DNA from: Kiritimatiellia bacterium
GTDB lineage: Bacteria > Verrucomicrobiota > Kiritimatiellia > UBA8416 > JABMPJ01
Assembly (NCBI GenBank): GCA_030745755.1
Contig: JASLOA010000027.1
Span: 124,001-188,000, forward strand
Length of the DNA stretch: 64,000 nucleotides
Direction: 5' to 3'
The notes under the pieces are model-generated. The model was not told where the DNA came from, ran no database searches, and saw nothing but the letters and a program-made list of their open reading frames with translations. Every line of letters starts with the position of its first letter. Position 1 is the stretch's first letter. Made by a program: the position numbers and the translations under genes. Below, piece after piece: positions 26,468 through 34,744 of this stretch.

Positions 26468-27706
26468 CTATTCCCTGTTCTCTTTGTCCTTCTTCTCGCG
26501 GATCTCCTGCATCATGTGTTTCAGCTCCAGCCTGTGCTTGGCCAGTTCATAGAATCCATGCCACTGGGTGAAATCCGGCGCCATCATCGATGCGCCCATC
26601 CGCGCCCTTCTGCCCTCATGGTGCCAGAACTCGAAGTACTTGAACTCGATCTCCTCGTCGAACTTGTCGCTCGTTAAGTACTTCTCTGCATAGAGCGCAT
26701 CCATGCCCTTCTTGATCGGGTCGAAGTATTCCTTGTTGTAGAGTTCGACAGCTTTATCAAACTGATAGTAGTGGCCGTCGGCCCAGGATCGTGAGTGGCA
26801 GGAAAGACAGACCGTCTTCATCGTGTTCCGCTTCTCCTGCCAGTTCTCCGTTTTCTCGGTCCTGGGCCATTCCAGCTCCCATGACAGCCGGGAGCTGACA
26901 TCGTGCGTGGGCGTTAGCTCGCCAATACCCGACATATGACAGGTCGCACATGTCGGCGCACGGTGATGTCGCGTATCCCATGCATCGCTGGAGACATCCA
27001 TGTTCCACGTGTGCCCCTCCGATGCATAGATGACACCATGCTTGGACTCATTGTAGATCTCCAGTTGCGGATGATCCGGGCCCATATGACACGTGCCGCA
27101 TGTCTCCGGCCTTCTCGCCTCGGCAATCGAGAACTTGTGCCGGGTATGACAGGCTGAGCACGAGCCCTTGCTGCCGTCAGGATTGATTCGGCCGATTCCG
27201 TTGTTTGGCCATGTGTCAGGGTCCAGTTTTCCATCCTTAACTTTGACAACTGAACCGTGACACTTCTCGCAGCCATTGATGGCGGCGGCTTCCCCTTCGA
27301 TATGATACGCCAGAACATTGTCACCGGCGCGATCACCCGAAAGATCCTGAATAAAGGATGATGCCTTGTGATGAAGGGACTTGTTAAACTCAGCTACCTG
27401 CCTGGGATGGCAGCGCGAACAGTCCTTCGGGGTGACCAGGGGCGAGATATACGCACCCTCATGAGCGATCGCATCAACATCTGTCTTCTCAGCCTCATGA
27501 CAGTCAATACATGTCACTCTTGCCTTGGCATGAAGGCTGTTCTCCCAGTCATGGACAATGCCGGATGAAGTGCGTGTGTGACATGTCTCGCACTTCTTTG
27601 CCAGGATGCGGTCTCTTCTCAATGCTCTGAGGTCATCTGCTTGTACAGAAAGACAGGCAACAAGAAGCAGAACAGATAGTATCGGTGTTTTTATGGATGG
27701 GTTCAT
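26468..27706 (-). CDS. Octahaem c-type cytochrome of the hydroxylamine oxidoreductase (HAO) family
   Basis: The 412-residue periplasmic product has a signal peptide (ending SVQA) and eight CxxCH haem motifs: CETCH, CIDCH, CSRCH, CEKCH, CSACH, CGTCH, CATCH and CLSCH. The order and the late FWHHEGRRARMGASMMAPDFTQWHGFYEL stretch fit the HAO family. It lacks the C-terminal membrane helix of ammonia oxidisers and is partnered with an NrfH/NapC-type quinol dehydrogenase. That arrangement is known for the reductive epsilon-HAO, thought to reduce nitrite. The residue equal to the catalytic cross-linking Tyr could not be placed by eye, so direction is inferred. It overlaps the upstream cytochrome gene by four bases. 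Confidence 0.88.
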   Translation of the reverse strand: MNPSIKTPILSVLLLVACLSVQADDLRALRRDRILAKKCETCHTRTSSGIVHDWENSLHAKARVTCIDCHEAEKTDVDAIAHEGAYISPLVTPKDCSRCHPRQVAEFNKSLHHKASSFIQDLSGDRAGDNVLAYHIEGEAAAINGCEKCHGSVVKVKDGKLDPDTWPNNGIGRINPDGSKGSCSACHTRHKFSIAEARRPETCGTCHMGPDHPQLEIYNESKHGVIYASEGHTWNMDVSSDAWDTRHHRAPTCATCHMSGIGELTPTHDVSSRLSWELEWPRTEKTENWQEKRNTMKTVCLSCHSRSWADGHYYQFDKAVELYNKEYFDPIKKGMDALYAEKYLTSDKFDEEIEFKYFEFWHHEGRRARMGASMMAPDFTQWHGFYELAKHRLELKHMMQEIREKKDKENRE

Positions 27707-28224
27707 TCGTTCATTCCTGATTCATGATTCGTGTGTACTAGATTAATGTGGCATTCAAGGCACGACTTGGCCTCGCCACGCAGGAAGGCGCGATGCCCCA
27801 TGAACCCACCACGCGGCATCCCCGCAGGCAGAAGATCCTTGTGGCATTTTCTGCACGAATCGGGACTGATGCTCTTCACCGCCTTGCATTTCCAGGCCTC
27901 ATGATCGATATCCTCCTCCTTCAGAAACATATGCCTGATCGAGTCATTCGCTCCCTGCGTGATCTTTGTGCGCCATTTATTGAACGAGCCTGGAGGAAGG
28001 TGGCAGTCGGCACATTCAGCAACCACGCCACTCCTGTTGTTGTAATGTGGTGAATTCTTATACTGCTGATATGGCTGAACCATCTCGTGGCACGAGATAC
28101 AGAATTCGGTCGTGGACGAATAATGGTACGACCACTGTGTTGCCCAATGAGCAGCCGTAAGAGACAATGCTGTTGACAATGATATCACTGCGATCTGCTT
28201 TTTATGTACGCCCTTGCTGAACAT
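27703..28224 (-). CDS. Tetrahaem NapC/NrfH-type quinol dehydrogenase
   Basis: The 173-residue product has one N-terminal membrane helix and four CxxCH motifs (CISCH, CADCH, CRKCH, CLECH), the layout of NrfH/NapC proteins that take electrons from the quinone pool and pass them to a periplasmic reductase. The CHEMVQPYQQYKNSPHY segment after the first haem is typical. It is 13 bases downstream of amt2 and coupled to the HAO-type gene, so it almost certainly feeds that enzyme. Confidence 0.9.
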   Translation of the reverse strand: MFSKGVHKKQIAVISLSTALSLTAAHWATQWSYHYSSTTEFCISCHEMVQPYQQYKNSPHYNNRSGVVAECADCHLPPGSFNKWRTKITQGANDSIRHMFLKEEDIDHEAWKCKAVKSISPDSCRKCHKDLLPAGMPRGGFMGHRAFLRGEAKSCLECHINLVHTNHESGMNE

Positions 28225-28237
28225 AGAACATCATGTG

Positions 28238-29572
28238 CTACTTGTTGTGCCAGATCTGAAAGTCCGGGTACGCTTCGTTTGCATGCTCGGACAGATCCAG
28301 GCCTCTGAGTTCATCTTCTTCGCTGACCCGCAACGTGACGATGAAAGAGATAACTTTGAATACGAAATATGAGACAAAGAAGGCCCAGATGAAGGCGACA
28401 ACGGATCCGAGTAACTGAATCAGTATATTGCGCAGCTGAAACATCTCTCCCGACTTGAATATGCCAACAGCGAGGGTGCCCCAGAAGCCGCATACACCAT
28501 GTACGGATATAGCTCCAACGGGGTCATCAATACCCATCTTGTCAAAGAAGATGATCGAATGAACAACGATGATTCCTGCAAGGACCCCAATTACAATGGC
28601 CCAGATCGGTTCAACATGGGCACATCCCGCCGTAATTGCGACCAGCCCTGCCAGCGCCCCATTCAATGTTATTCCCGCATCTGCCTTCCCGAATCTGAAG
28701 CACGCCGTGGTCATACCGGCAATCGCGCCCCCTGCACCTGCCAAGGTGGTGTTTATGAGGATCTGCGCAATGGTTTCATTTCCGGACAGCGTGTTGCCGG
28801 CATTGAAACCGTACCAGCCGAACCACAGGATCAGGGTGCCAAGCGCTGCCAACGGAAGATTGTGCCCGGGTATCGGTGCAGCCGATCCATCAGCTCTGAA
28901 TTTTCCGATTCTGGGTCCAAGAACCAATGTGCCTGCGAGACCGGCCCATCCTCCCACGGCATGGATCACTGTAGATCCGGCGAAGTCTATGAATCCAAGA
29001 TTCTCAAGCCAGCCACTGCCATCATGTAATCCTCCCCAGACCCAACTGCCAAAAACAGGGTAGATGAAGACAGCCAGCGCGGTCGTGAACATCAAGCTGG
29101 CCACAAACCTGGTTCGCTCAGCCATAGCTCCTGAGACAATCGCCGCAACGGAAGAAACAAAGACGAGCTGGTACATCCAGAATGAATAGAGCCACGGATC
29201 CTGGGTCTGGGCATAACTGTGAAGAAAAAAGCCATCAATTCCAAAGAGTCCATTGGTGGCGCCAAACATCAAGCCGAAGCCAAAGGCCCAGAAGGCGATC
29301 GAACTGACGGCAAAGTCCATGACGTTCTTCATGATGGCGTTGACGGCGTTCTTCCCGCGCGTGAAGCCAATTTCCACCATGCTGAAACCTGCCTTCATGA
29401 AGAAGACAAGCATGGCGGCAAGACAGATCCACACGAAATCCAGGTTTGTCTGCACCTCTTCTGACGTGACGGGTACTCTCATATAGTCCGCATAGGCGGC
29501 GCTGCTATACAGCAGCACGGAGGCGATCCCCATTCCGGTCACCAGCGTGCGTGAGTAACGATTCAGCTTCAT
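28238..29572 (-). CDS. amtB: Second ammonium transporter (Amt)
   Basis: The 444-residue Amt protein has a signal peptide (MKLNRYSRTLV to AAYA) and shares with the 2477-3835 copy the FFMKAGFSMVEIGFTRGKN, GFIDFAGSTVIHAVGG and DDPVGAISVHGVCGFWG segments. The start at 29572 is chosen because GGAGGAAGAAGGA sits directly ahead; an upstream in-frame ATG at 29647 would add 25 residues without a signal peptide. No P-II gene follows. Instead it heads a run with NrfH- and HAO-type genes only 13 bases apart, a rare pairing of ammonium transport with nitrogen-oxide redox enzymes. A sigma-54 promoter lies 131 bases upstream. Confidence 0.93.
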   Translation of the reverse strand: MKLNRYSRTLVTGMGIASVLLYSSAAYADYMRVPVTSEEVQTNLDFVWICLAAMLVFFMKAGFSMVEIGFTRGKNAVNAIMKNVMDFAVSSIAFWAFGFGLMFGATNGLFGIDGFFLHSYAQTQDPWLYSFWMYQLVFVSSVAAIVSGAMAERTRFVASLMFTTALAVFIYPVFGSWVWGGLHDGSGWLENLGFIDFAGSTVIHAVGGWAGLAGTLVLGPRIGKFRADGSAAPIPGHNLPLAALGTLILWFGWYGFNAGNTLSGNETIAQILINTTLAGAGGAIAGMTTACFRFGKADAGITLNGALAGLVAITAGCAHVEPIWAIVIGVLAGIIVVHSIIFFDKMGIDDPVGAISVHGVCGFWGTLAVGIFKSGEMFQLRNILIQLLGSVVAFIWAFFVSYFVFKVISFIVTLRVSEEDELRGLDLSEHANEAYPDFQIWHNK

Positions 29573-29702
29573 CGATTCCTTCTTCCTCCCCGTGAGAGGC
29601 GCAATCGACTCCTCGGCACTCCCCACCTGTTCCATCCCCACGCACATAGCCTCACCTCTGGTCGCTCTGCAGTCCTGAATATGACCACTTGGATGCTCTG
29701 AC

Positions 29703-29717
29703 GCAACTAGTGTGCCA
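29703..29717 (-). promoter_or_regulatory. Sigma-54 (RpoN) promoter of the amt2-nrfH-hao run
   Basis: The minus strand reads TGGCACACTAGTTGC, a near-ideal TGGCAC-N5-TTGC element with GG and GC separated by 10 bases. It is 131 bases ahead of the amt2 start. With the matching site upstream of amtB this makes two sigma-54 promoters in the window, both serving amt genes. Confidence 0.8.
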
Positions 29718-29891
29718 TCTACACAGATTCATCAAAGAGCGGCATAAATTACTCGCTTTTGGAGCATTTGCACCTGTGTCTTCCAGATGAGTCACCATCA
29801 TGCGGACACATTACTGTAGCCGCCATAGTGCATAGCGCCATTATTGTAGCTCTCTGTCGGGTGTGTGGTCGCGAGGGCGACGGGGGATGGC
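29718..29891. other. Intergenic stretch upstream of the second sigma-54 promoter
   Basis: No gene is seen between the 3' end of napH and the promoter. The AT-rich part (29719-29770) and two imperfect ATTAcTGTAGC/ATTAtTGTAGC direct repeats (about 29811 and 29841) are candidates for activator binding, but none fits a known consensus. The long napA-containing transcript ends here without a clear terminator hairpin. Confidence 0.4.
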
Positions 29892-31343
29892 CTATGTGGT
29901 TCCCTGTCGCTGTTTGATGATGGCGACGGAGGCAATCAGAGCTAAGACGGCCAGGGCGGATGCTCCGAGCAGGAGGTAGTTGGGTCTTACTCTGCCGACC
30001 TGGAAGCGGAAGGTTTCGCTGACGGCCTGGCCGCCTTCTCCCAGCGAGATTTCGGCGTAGTAGATGCCGTCCTCTTCGTATACCCAGCCGACTTTGTGGA
30101 TGTGGCGCGGATTCGCGGTGGCCTGGAAGGGGTGGTTGCCTTCGCTGAGATCTTCACCGTGCTGGTAGACCCGAAAGGTGACGGGACCATCGTAGGGCTT
30201 GTCGGTGGTGGCGTGCTTGACGTAGAGGGCGAGATCGAGGGCTTTCTGTGATGGGATCGGCCAGAAGGTGAACTGCATGGTCCAGGGGCCGGTATCGCGA
30301 AACTCCTCGAACAACGGTGCCTGGGGGTAGTTCTCCTGGTAGCTGTAGTGGGGGATGCCGCGGATATGATGGGCCTCCGCATTCAGGACTGGCAACAGCA
30401 GGACCGCGACGAGTCCCAACAGGGCCTTGGATCTGTTCCGTGGCCTAATCATCTTGAAACTGAATTCCAACGCATCATCGTTGCACACTTCAACACACCT
30501 TCCGCAGTTGTCGCATTCACCATCGAGCTCGCCTTCTGATGGCGCCAGATCGTAGGGACAGGCCAGATCGCACGCGCCGCAGGCGGTGCAGGCGGCCGGG
30601 TTGTGCTCCACGCGCAACGTCCTGAATCGACTCAGCCACGCCAGCAGCGCGCCGCCGGGGCAGAGGCACTTGCACCAGAGGCGCTCACACAGGATCAGTT
30701 CGCAAAGTAGGAGCACCCCAATGAAGATCAACTCCGCCTTCATAAAATTCCCCAGCCACATGTCGGTCATGACATCGGAGAGGATACGGGGCGGATAGAT
30801 GCTGTAGAAGAACGGAACCGAAAAGACCAGACACGCCAGGCACCCCAACGCCAGCAGGACGTATTTGGGAAGACCCGTCAGTGGCAGGTTGATGAAATGA
30901 ATGCCGTGTCTCTCCAGCCTGCGCCGTATCCATCGCACGACCTCACCCAGCAGGCCCATGGGGCAGATCCAACTACAGAACACGCGACCGGCGAACAGGA
31001 TGGCAAGCGCGGGGAACAGGACAGATAGCAGGAGAATGGCCGAAAACCGTTTCGATGTCAGTAGCCCCCCGGCCACCGCCAGCGGATCGCTGATGCGAAC
31101 GGGGCCGGCCTTGAACGACCAGAGGCCACCCGAGACGGTTATGGGTCGGCGATCCATGTGCGGTGATGACCCTCGTACATGGTCGATCAGCCGCAATCCG
31201 GCATGTCTATCAATCTCGAACTGGCCGCCGTATTGCGATTTGTAGCGGCGGTGCTGGTTGAACCCGGCCACCAGGAACAGGACCAGAAGCACCGTGATGC
31301 GGAACAGGTGACGGCAGGGCGCAATGTGGTGCGTGCATTTCAT
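29892..31343 (-). CDS. napH: NapH-type membrane ferredoxin with extra C-terminal periplasmic domain
   Basis: The 483-residue product has NapH features: four or more membrane helices, two CxxxCP motifs (FCSWICPMGLLGE and LWCKCLCPGGALL) and two ferredoxin motifs (CTACGACDLACP and CDNCGRCVEVCN). After about residue 320 a further helix is followed by about 130 residues of a beta-rich domain (HIRGIPHYSYQENYP to ETFRFQVG) and a last membrane helix. Ordinary NapH ends before this, so this is a fusion with a YtkA/FixH-like domain of unknown role. It passes quinol electrons towards NapA. The ATG at 31343 overlaps napG by four bases. Confidence 0.85.
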   Translation of the reverse strand: MKCTHHIAPCRHLFRITVLLVLFLVAGFNQHRRYKSQYGGQFEIDRHAGLRLIDHVRGSSPHMDRRPITVSGGLWSFKAGPVRISDPLAVAGGLLTSKRFSAILLLSVLFPALAILFAGRVFCSWICPMGLLGEVVRWIRRRLERHGIHFINLPLTGLPKYVLLALGCLACLVFSVPFFYSIYPPRILSDVMTDMWLGNFMKAELIFIGVLLLCELILCERLWCKCLCPGGALLAWLSRFRTLRVEHNPAACTACGACDLACPYDLAPSEGELDGECDNCGRCVEVCNDDALEFSFKMIRPRNRSKALLGLVAVLLLPVLNAEAHHIRGIPHYSYQENYPQAPLFEEFRDTGPWTMQFTFWPIPSQKALDLALYVKHATTDKPYDGPVTFRVYQHGEDLSEGNHPFQATANPRHIHKVGWVYEEDGIYYAEISLGEGGQAVSETFRFQVGRVRPNYLLLGASALAVLALIASVAIIKQRQGTT

Positions 31344-31945
31344 GATAAGGCCGACTGTGGTCTTACGCGAATGGCTTGGGGGTAGACGATACAGGCCTTC
31401 TCGCACAGCCCGCACCCGACGCAGGTCTCCGGGTCGACAACCGGCCGCTCCCATGTGAGCGCCTTCAGCGCCTGGCCTTTGAAGGGACAGGCTTGGACGC
31501 ATGCCCCACAGGCAAACCCGTTGTAGGAGTTGCAGATGTTCTTGTCTACCACTGCCAAGCCCATCTTAACGTGTGCCTGGATGTCTTCCCCGCTATCCGT
31601 GGGCACGGGGGTCAGTGCACCGGTCGGGCAGGCCCGGGTGCAGCGCATGCAGAGCACGCAGGCCTTCTCGCGCAGGCGCAGGTAGGGCGCGCCGATACCG
31701 TTGGTGGTGCGGTCGAACCTGATGCAGCCGTTGGGACAGACATCCCCACACTGGCCGCACCCGATGCAGCGCGACAGGAAGGCCTCCTCCGGCAGCGCCG
31801 CCGGGGGACGTATCACTGCGTCCCGCCATCGGCGGGCACGCGCGACCACGTTCTTGCGGCTGCGGACCAGCCACCCGGCCATAGCGCTCGCCACGGCAGC
31901 GGAGAGCAGGCCTTCGAGTACACGACGCCTGGATATCCGTTTCAT
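31340..31945 (-). CDS. napG: NapG-type periplasmic ferredoxin
   Basis: The 201-residue protein begins with a Tat-type signal (SRRRVLEGLL) and carries four [4Fe-4S] motifs: CIGCGQCGDVCP, CVLCMRCTRACP, CGACVQACP (preceded by Cys near GF) and CVGCGLCEKAC. NapG works with NapH to move electrons from quinol to the NapA system. The genes napA, napG and napH are adjacent, but napB, napC and napD are not seen nearby, so the neighbouring multihaem cytochromes may take their place. Confidence 0.88.
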   Translation of the reverse strand: MKRISRRRVLEGLLSAAVASAMAGWLVRSRKNVVARARRWRDAVIRPPAALPEEAFLSRCIGCGQCGDVCPNGCIRFDRTTNGIGAPYLRLREKACVLCMRCTRACPTGALTPVPTDSGEDIQAHVKMGLAVVDKNICNSYNGFACGACVQACPFKGQALKALTWERPVVDPETCVGCGLCEKACIVYPQAIRVRPQSALS

Positions 31946-31965
31946 GCTGTGAGCATAACGTATCC

Positions 31966-34683
31966 TTAGATACGTTCAATCCTTGCGGCGAGCTTCTTGA
32001 AATCCACCTGTCCTGACACGGGGTCATAGGCCCGGTGGCTGGAGGCATTGACCATCCATTTGTTCTTCTCTGGATCGGCCGAATCCGCCACGGAGAGGTT
32101 CCACGGGCTGAAGACGTAGCCGCGCGGCACCTCGTTCCGCGCGGGTCGTACCTTGGAGTTGATTCCGCCGACCGAGACGCGGCCCTGGTAGCTGCCGCGT
32201 CGCGTTACGATGCGCACCATGTCGCCGTCGGCAATACCCAGCTCGGCGGCATCCTCGGCGTGCACTTCAACGAACTGTTCGGGCACCAGGCGCCGGGTCG
32301 TCGCGCCACGGATCGTCTTGGCGCTATGAAAATGTTCGTACACGATGCCGAGACCGAGCCACAGGGGATACTTATCCTTCGGCACCTCGTCCCACTTCTT
32401 GCCACGGAAGTCCTCGTCCGGCCATTCGGGCGGCAGGGCCATGTCACGGGCCTTGAGCAGCACGTCCTTGTGATCGGACGCGAAGTAGTTGGGATCCGTT
32501 CCCATCTTCCGCATCTCGGCGATGACGGCGTCCTTCTCCGTGTAATCCTGCTTGCAGCTCTTCATGTGCAGCTTGCCATCCGGCTTGCGGAAGTTGCCAT
32601 AGGGCTTGTCGCCCCACTGCTCCTGGCCCATGTAGCGACGCGGGGTACCACCATTCCTGGCGTGCTCGTAGGTCGGGGCGGGCCACTGGATGCCGCGCAG
32701 GCGGCGGATCTGATCGTAGAGGCCGATGCCGTCGCGCTCACGCACTTCGAGCATGCCGGTCAGATCACAGTCCGCGCCCTTGCTGCCGCGCACGATCTCT
32801 TCAAAGATCTCTTCGGAGTCGTACAGCTCGGGGCCCTGCGGATGGAATTGCTTCTTCTTGTAGGGCCACATCTTCTGGACCTCGGCATCGGACATGCCCA
32901 TCGCCTTGGCGATGGACTTGCCCTTGTCGATCGCGAGGTCGAGGTCGGGCAGACACTTCTCAAAGCCGGGCGCTCCCTTGCCTACACCGTCTACGATATT
33001 GAAGCGGCGCTCGGACGAGATGTAGCAGCCCCCTTGCCATTCACCCCATGTCAGGGCGGGGAAGATGACGTCCCCGTACAGCACATTCGGGGCATGCCGG
33101 TAGATGTCCTGCACCACGACAAACATCTTCTCCAGGGCAGGCCTGATGAGGTTATTGACGTCGGGCTGGTGAATGTGAGTCGTGTAGCAGTAGAACATCG
33201 CCTTCATCGGATCGAGGCCGTTCCGGTCGAGTGTCTCCTGGTCCATCAGGGCGCGTTCGAACTGTCCGACCATCATGCCGGGGTTCTTGTGACCGGCCAC
33301 TTCTACCAGGCGCTCCGGCGGGCAGTTCCACGCCTTGGCGATCTGCTCGATGCCTTTCATGTTCAGACCGCCAGGTCCCTTGAGCCCCTGGTTGAAGGGC
33401 AGGCGCCCGGTCAGGCCGCCGGTGAGGCGCTCACCCATGGCGTTGGGTTGGCCGGTCATCGAGAACGGCCCGCAGCCGGGACGTCCCAGGTCGCCGGTCA
33501 GGGCGTGCAGGTTGATGATCGAGATCACGTTGTGCTGGCCGTGGATGTGCTGGTTGTAGCCAATACCCCACATCGTGAGGACACCGCCGCGACCGCGGCG
33601 CTTGCCCTTGCGGCTGGCGTCGGCCCATTCGGCGGCCACCTTATGGATCAGGGCGGGATCAACACCGGTGCGATCCACGACCTTCTCAGGCGCGTAGTCC
33701 TCGGTAACCATCTTGATGTAGTCCTGCCAGCCCACGACATTGGCCTTGAGGAAGTCATAGTCGATCACATCCTGATGCTCGGTGACGAGACAGTGACCGA
33801 TCGCGTTGAGACAGGAGATATCCCCGTTGATCGTGGGGAGATGATAGGCGTTCTCGGGGTTGATCGACTCCAGGGCCTGCACCGAGCCGGTACGGCGCGG
33901 ATCTGAAATCAGCGTAGGAATGCCGTTCTTGAGCTTGTGATCCGCCACGCGCCAGAAGACAATGGTGTGCGCCGCGCGCGGGTTGTGTCCCCAGAAGCTG
34001 ATCATGTCCGCTTCCTCGATGTCATCGTAGCACAGCGGCGGTGTATCCGACCCGAACGTGGCGAAATAGGCCGTCACGGCGGAGGTCATACAGGTACGCG
34101 CGTTGGCCTCGATGGAGTTGGACCCGAGCAGGCCCTTCAGCATCTTGTTCTCGATCCACTGCGTTTCAACCGTGAGCTGGCCGGACCCGTAGAGCCCGAT
34201 CGAGTTGCCGCCCCACTTGTTGTGAATTGCCGCGATCTTCTCGCCGACAATATGCTCGGCCTCCTCGTAGGTCACTTCTTCGAAGTCGCTCTCCTTGAAG
34301 CTGCCTTTCGTCTTCGACACATGCCCCGAGATCGGGTCGCTCATGTCCTTGCGGATCAACACCTTGGTAAGCCGGTCAATATAGACCGGCTCGTCGGCAT
34401 TGAGGCCCTTAATGCACTGAATGCCCTTATTGGTGGGGTGTTGCTTATCCGGCACAACCCCCAGGATGCGGCCCGATTCGGCTTCGTACTTGATGACCGA
34501 TCCGCAGCCGACGCCACAGTAGGGACACTGGGCGAGACAGGTCTTGATCCGCCCTCCCGAGGCAGTCTCCGCCTTCAGCGTTTCGGGGGCGAAGATCATG
34601 CCCCCCAGCCCCAGAGCGGCAGAACCCGCAACCGAGCCTTCCAAGAATGCCCGCCGCGACATATTACAGCGTTTTGACTTCAT
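31966..34683 (-). CDS. napA: Periplasmic nitrate reductase catalytic subunit NapA
   Basis: The 905-residue product has a twin-arginine signal (MSRRAFLEG), a [4Fe-4S] site (CPYCGVGC at Cys53, 56, 60 and Cys89 in GIQCIKG) and the molybdenum-ligand cysteine at 197 in NARTCMTSAV, as in NapA. It carries bis-MGD and reduces nitrate to nitrite in the periplasm. The length is somewhat above the usual 830 or so. It follows the decahaem cytochrome by 61 bases and precedes napG by 20. NapD-type chaperone and NapB-type dihaem genes are absent from the window. Confidence 0.92.
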   Translation of the reverse strand: MKSKRCNMSRRAFLEGSVAGSAALGLGGMIFAPETLKAETASGGRIKTCLAQCPYCGVGCGSVIKYEAESGRILGVVPDKQHPTNKGIQCIKGLNADEPVYIDRLTKVLIRKDMSDPISGHVSKTKGSFKESDFEEVTYEEAEHIVGEKIAAIHNKWGGNSIGLYGSGQLTVETQWIENKMLKGLLGSNSIEANARTCMTSAVTAYFATFGSDTPPLCYDDIEEADMISFWGHNPRAAHTIVFWRVADHKLKNGIPTLISDPRRTGSVQALESINPENAYHLPTINGDISCLNAIGHCLVTEHQDVIDYDFLKANVVGWQDYIKMVTEDYAPEKVVDRTGVDPALIHKVAAEWADASRKGKRRGRGGVLTMWGIGYNQHIHGQHNVISIINLHALTGDLGRPGCGPFSMTGQPNAMGERLTGGLTGRLPFNQGLKGPGGLNMKGIEQIAKAWNCPPERLVEVAGHKNPGMMVGQFERALMDQETLDRNGLDPMKAMFYCYTTHIHQPDVNNLIRPALEKMFVVVQDIYRHAPNVLYGDVIFPALTWGEWQGGCYISSERRFNIVDGVGKGAPGFEKCLPDLDLAIDKGKSIAKAMGMSDAEVQKMWPYKKKQFHPQGPELYDSEEIFEEIVRGSKGADCDLTGMLEVRERDGIGLYDQIRRLRGIQWPAPTYEHARNGGTPRRYMGQEQWGDKPYGNFRKPDGKLHMKSCKQDYTEKDAVIAEMRKMGTDPNYFASDHKDVLLKARDMALPPEWPDEDFRGKKWDEVPKDKYPLWLGLGIVYEHFHSAKTIRGATTRRLVPEQFVEVHAEDAAELGIADGDMVRIVTRRGSYQGRVSVGGINSKVRPARNEVPRGYVFSPWNLSVADSADPEKNKWMVNASSHRAYDPVSGQVDFKKLAARIERI

Positions 34684-34744
34684 CGTATCTCTCCTGTCTC
34701 CGTTAGTACTAACTTTCCAAACTGCTCATCTACAATTGATTCTC

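Noticed and set aside
32035-33906. 623-residue open frame on the plus strand
   Set aside because: It is antisense to napA across its whole length, has no recognisable motifs, and arises from the biased codon use of the real gene.
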